Shown: in pieces, positions 62,501 through 64,000 of the stretch
How the letters are laid out: each line of letters starts with the position of its first letter
How positions within the stretch are numbered: position 1 is the first letter of the stretch
Assembly: GCF_033097365.1 (NCBI RefSeq)
Contig: NZ_AP028461.1
Span: 7,130,001 to 7,194,000 of the forward strand
Direction of reading: 5' to 3'
Origin: Actinoplanes sichuanensis
GTDB taxonomy: Bacteria; Actinomycetota; Actinomycetes; Mycobacteriales; Micromonosporaceae
Length of the DNA stretch: 64,000 nucleotides
The notes under the pieces: generated by a model
The model's input: the letters and a program-made list of their open reading frames with translations, nothing else
What the model was told of the DNA's origin: nothing
Databases searched by the model: none
Position numbers and translations under genes: made by a program

Positions 62501-64000
62501 TCGATCCGGTACCCGTGGAGTTTCACCTGGTCGTCGACCCGCCCACGGAACCAGAGAACCCCGTCGGCATCCAACTCCCCGAGGTCACCGCTGCGGTACC
62601 AGCGCCGGCCGTCCCGTTCCACGAACGCCGCCGCGGTCTGCTCCGGGTCGTCGAGATATCCGTCGGCCAGCCCGGCGCCACCGATCCAGATCTCCCCGTC
62701 CGGTCCGGCGATCTCGATCTCCGCACCGCCGATCGGGCGGCCGATCGGCAGCCGGGTCACCTCGTCAGCGGGGCGCTCGGTGATCAGGTGCCAGGTCGCG
62801 TTGATCGTGGTCTCGGTGGGTCCGTACAGGTTGGTGATCCGCTGACCCGGGCCGAGCAGGTCGAACCAGCGCCGGACGTGCGCCGGCGACAGCACCTCCC
62901 CACCAACATGCACCCAGCGTAACCGGGAGAGATCGGGGCGAGTCTTCTCGGCAGCGGTCAGCAGCCGCTCCCACAGCGTCGGAACCGAACTCCACACGGT
63001 CACCCGATCCCGGACCAGGAGCTCGACGAGCAACTCGGGGTCCCGAACCGTGTCCCGATCCCAGGCCACGACTGTCGCTCCGACCAGCAACGGAGCCAGG
63101 ATCTGCCGTACCGAAGCATCGAAGCAGATCGAAGCGGTCTGGGCGAGCCGATCGCCTGCCCGGTAGCCGAAGGCACCGATCGCCCAGTCCAGATAGTCGG
63201 CCATCGCCCGGTGCCCGACCGCGACGCCCTTCGGCCGCCCGGTAGACCCGGACGTGAAGATGATGTACGCGGTGTCACCACCCGGGGTATCCGCCGGCAG
63301 TGCCGCCGACCCGCCCGGCGCCGCCGCGTCCACCAGCGTGAACTCCGGCCCGAGCGTTTCGGCGACCGCCCGGGTCCCGGAGTCGTGGACGACCTCGGTC
63401 ACCCCCGCCCGGGTGAGCAGCCCCGCGATCCGGGCCGGCGGGTGCGCGGCGTCCATCGGCACCCACGTCGCACCGGCCCGGAGAATTCCGACGACGCCGA
63501 TCACGGTGCTCGCTCCCGGGCCGGTCAGCAGCCCGATCCGGCGGCCACCGCCGGCCACGAGCCGCCCCGCGAGGCGATCCGATGCGGCATTCAGCGCGCG
63601 ATAGGTGAGCGGCACGCCATCGCTCAAAACCGCAATCCCCTCAGGGGTACGGCGACACTGCTCCCGAATCCGCTCGACCACCCCGCCACGCCGTCCCGTA
63701 CCGGTGGTGGCGTTCGGTCCGGCCAGCGCGGTGATCTCGGCCAGATGTTCGGTGGCGAGACGCTCGATGGTCGCCGTGGTGAACAGAGCCGCCGGATGGT
63801 TCCAGGAGAAGTGCAGCGTGCCGTGCGCCTCGAAACAGACCAGGCCGAGTCGGGTGGCCGCCGACGCCGTCCCCGCAGTCGTGGCGAGAACACCCGCCGC
63901 CGTGACCCCGGCGTTCGGGAACCGGGCGAAACTGAACCCGGCCGGGCTCGCCGTGCGCGGCCCCGCCCCGTCCGCGGCGAGCAGACGGGCCAGATCGACG
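59545..64000 (-). CDS. Nonribosomal peptide synthetase, C-terminal part ending in an acyl-ACP-reductase-like domain (partial)
   Basis: At least 1484 residues; the frame stays open to base 64000 (upstream of the GTG at 63681 it reads GTLHFSWNHPAALFT, a condensation-domain end), so the start is outside. Order: partial C; A (63680 to about 62290; YIIFTSGSTGRPKGVAVGH, YGPTETTINATW, AAGKIDRSRL); carrier domain (GGDS near 62127); a 9-residue repeat linker; a second C with intact HHLVGDG (near 61450); a second repeat linker; then about 350 residues resembling AAR: GLVGYLPGPEQLAAL, TTGHAVTAAAVV, VAVLGLGSIGTSS, ILVDDSFPHCFD, and a Cys (codon 59713-59715) in ASCQLESLLH where AAR has its catalytic Cys. 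Reductive chain release is inferred. Confidence 0.82.
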   Translation of the reverse strand, partial: VDLARLLAADGAGPRTASPAGFSFARFPNAGVTAAGVLATTAGTASAATRLGLVCFEAHGTLHFSWNHPAALFTTATIERLATEHLAEITALAGPNATTGTGRRGGVVERIREQCRRTPEGIAVLSDGVPLTYRALNAASDRLAGRLVAGGGRRIGLLTGPGASTVIGVVGILRAGATWVPMDAAHPPARIAGLLTRAGVTEVVHDSGTRAVAETLGPEFTLVDAAAPGGSAALPADTPGGDTAYIIFTSGSTGRPKGVAVGHRAMADYLDWAIGAFGYRAGDRLAQTASICFDASVRQILAPLLVGATVVAWDRDTVRDPELLVELLVRDRVTVWSSVPTLWERLLTAAEKTRPDLSRLRWVHVGGEVLSPAHVRRWFDLLGPGQRITNLYGPTETTINATWHLITERPADEVTRLPIGRPIGGAEIEIAGPDGEIWIGGAGLADGYLDDPEQTAAAFVERDGRRWYRSGDLGELDADGVLWFRGRVDDQVKLHGYRIEPGEVEAALRRHPRVERAVVLVDGGRLVAWVQSSSVDGPALRAHLTGLLPGYLVPSRFEVVGELPLTAAGKIDRSRLRGGPAGSGVGEGGPAATATERLLAELWTRQLGVASVRREDDFFALGGDSIGVLELFAGLSEHRTALPRPTVVYRHRTLAALAAVLDATIDDGTPPGDPVGGVSLGGPVGGVSPGDPVGGVLPGDPVGDVSPGDPVGGVLPGGPVGGRDFPVTSTQRGFLLADAVGAPPTWLAAPRLHGPLDLERFRRAVDLLVGRHPMLRTVFPRDARPPVQRELRSVTPVVGYESAPRPLDEELAAEREYRFDPAEWPLVRLRLLRYGSEEHVLMVHAHHLVGDGYSVALLMRELSAVYDGAELEPIRATFREYVSRLEGMPSEVAPHDGGPIRVGGAITTAGFTVHTATELRDRAITAGVTPFVPVLAAYHRALASATGRPDPVIGVAVTGRDHALADLGRIFGPCATAVAVRPGSDASLAEVSAAVLDARTRTFTAPQGWQHFFTYLDFGALGGVRGETLRLTWDDTDAELAVPPGTEVLLAVRPVEAGLRLTLRTVLPQAVTDRLATEIAAELRRMTAVVEPGRLAADVEPGRLAADVEPGRMPDGVESGRMADGVERATLSAGLVGYLPGPEQLAALAGALPEDVRRMLPGLDRETIRGLIFPGRRARLLETVDTPLGRSGFVAVPRFADELGRPGLAEHVAAAVDLAAGLGARTVSLAGMIPANTNYGVAVSPYRRSDADLTTGHAVTAAAVVRTVFSALAARDRKLPDCVVAVLGLGSIGTSSLSLLLARAEAPASLILCDLPAAASRLTELAATLDVPTEVATGADAVYRADVIIAATSSGPRTLDVDRLRPGTILVDDSFPHCFDTSRALNRMRTRGDVLIVGGGLLDCGETVRNAAPGLPAIDRHLPGSIASCQLESLLHAAVPGLPLVDGPVRAEQAAAYWDALDSAGIEAAPLHLLNERLDPECDV
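60621..60728. repeat. 27-bp tandem repeat in the NRPS C/AAR linker
   Basis: Four 27-bp units; units 3 and 4 are identical (CGACGTCGGCGGCCAGCC...). On the coding strand they specify the 9-residue unit VEPGRLAAD and variants. Confidence 0.88.
61834..61995. repeat. 27-bp tandem repeat in the NRPS carrier/C linker
   Basis: Six 27-bp units in phase, each starting like GCCGCCCACCGG; on the coding strand they give the 9-residue unit VGGVSPGDP and variants. Frame is preserved. Confidence 0.92.

Overview
The window looks like chromosome of a high-GC filamentous actinobacterium, most likely Micromonosporaceae (Actinoplanes-like). Reasons: GC near 70 % by eye, frequent GTG and some TTG starts, many 4-bp ATGA/GTGA overlaps, and a roadblock-DUF742-GTPase 'conservon' tail at the left edge. 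The genus is inference. I saw no rRNA, tRNA, transposase or CRISPR array.

Layout. (1) 2-1072: end of a conservon signalling operon. (2) 1251-44106: a large surface or exo-polysaccharide island. It holds genes for two N-acylated amino sugars (Gfo/Idh dehydrogenase, SDR, two DegT/WbpE-like aminotransferases, two hexapeptide acyltransferases), an acyltransferase-3, an MFS carrier, a membrane-anchored beta-propeller, and three giant secreted proteins built from DUF4082 and Ig-like modules. Two of those carry an N,N-dimethylformamidase-beta-like domain and one a deacetylase-like domain. A compact AMP-ligase / PLP-decarboxylase / acyl-carrier-protein / GNAT-like cassette is embedded there. The island also has a beta-helix protein, an ABC-2 exporter, an O-antigen-ligase-like protein, a Wzz-like protein, five glycosyltransferases, a deacetylase, a WbaP-type initiating phosphotransferase and a complete dTDP-rhamnose set arranged as two divergent pairs. 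(3) 44107-44948: an intergenic tandem repeat and a universal stress protein. (4) 44945-54530: a D-glucarate/galactarate module: TctABC uptake, LysR regulator, KdgD, glucarate dehydratase, talarate/galactarate-type dehydratase and 2-oxoglutarate-semialdehyde dehydrogenase, giving a route to 2-oxoglutarate. (5) 54534-59583: a TauE/SafE carrier, gene debris (flavin reductase and cupin fragments), sulfotransferase-like protein, class IV aminotransferase, deoC and a GntR regulator. (6) 59545-64000: the C-terminal part of an NRPS that leaves the window; its last domain resembles cyanobacterial acyl-ACP reductase (AAR).

How the parts work together. The island supplies activated sugars, glycosyltransferases, a lipid-linked initiation enzyme, polymerisation and length control, export and secreted modifying or adhesive proteins. 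The ligase-decarboxylase-ACP cassette could make an amine-bearing decoration for that polymer. The glucarate module appears to be controlled by its LysR protein: a 15-bp motif plus a second 13-bp block at identical spacing occurs upstream of both tctC and kdgD.

Most unusual observations: the NRPS-AAR fusion with two 27-bp-period linker repeats; the bipartite LysR/promoter element; the amino-acyl cassette inside a polysaccharide locus; the DUF4082 protein trio; the repeat-expanded TctA tail; and twin GTCTAGAC palindromes between deoC and gntR. Functions are assigned from motifs read by eye; no database search was run.
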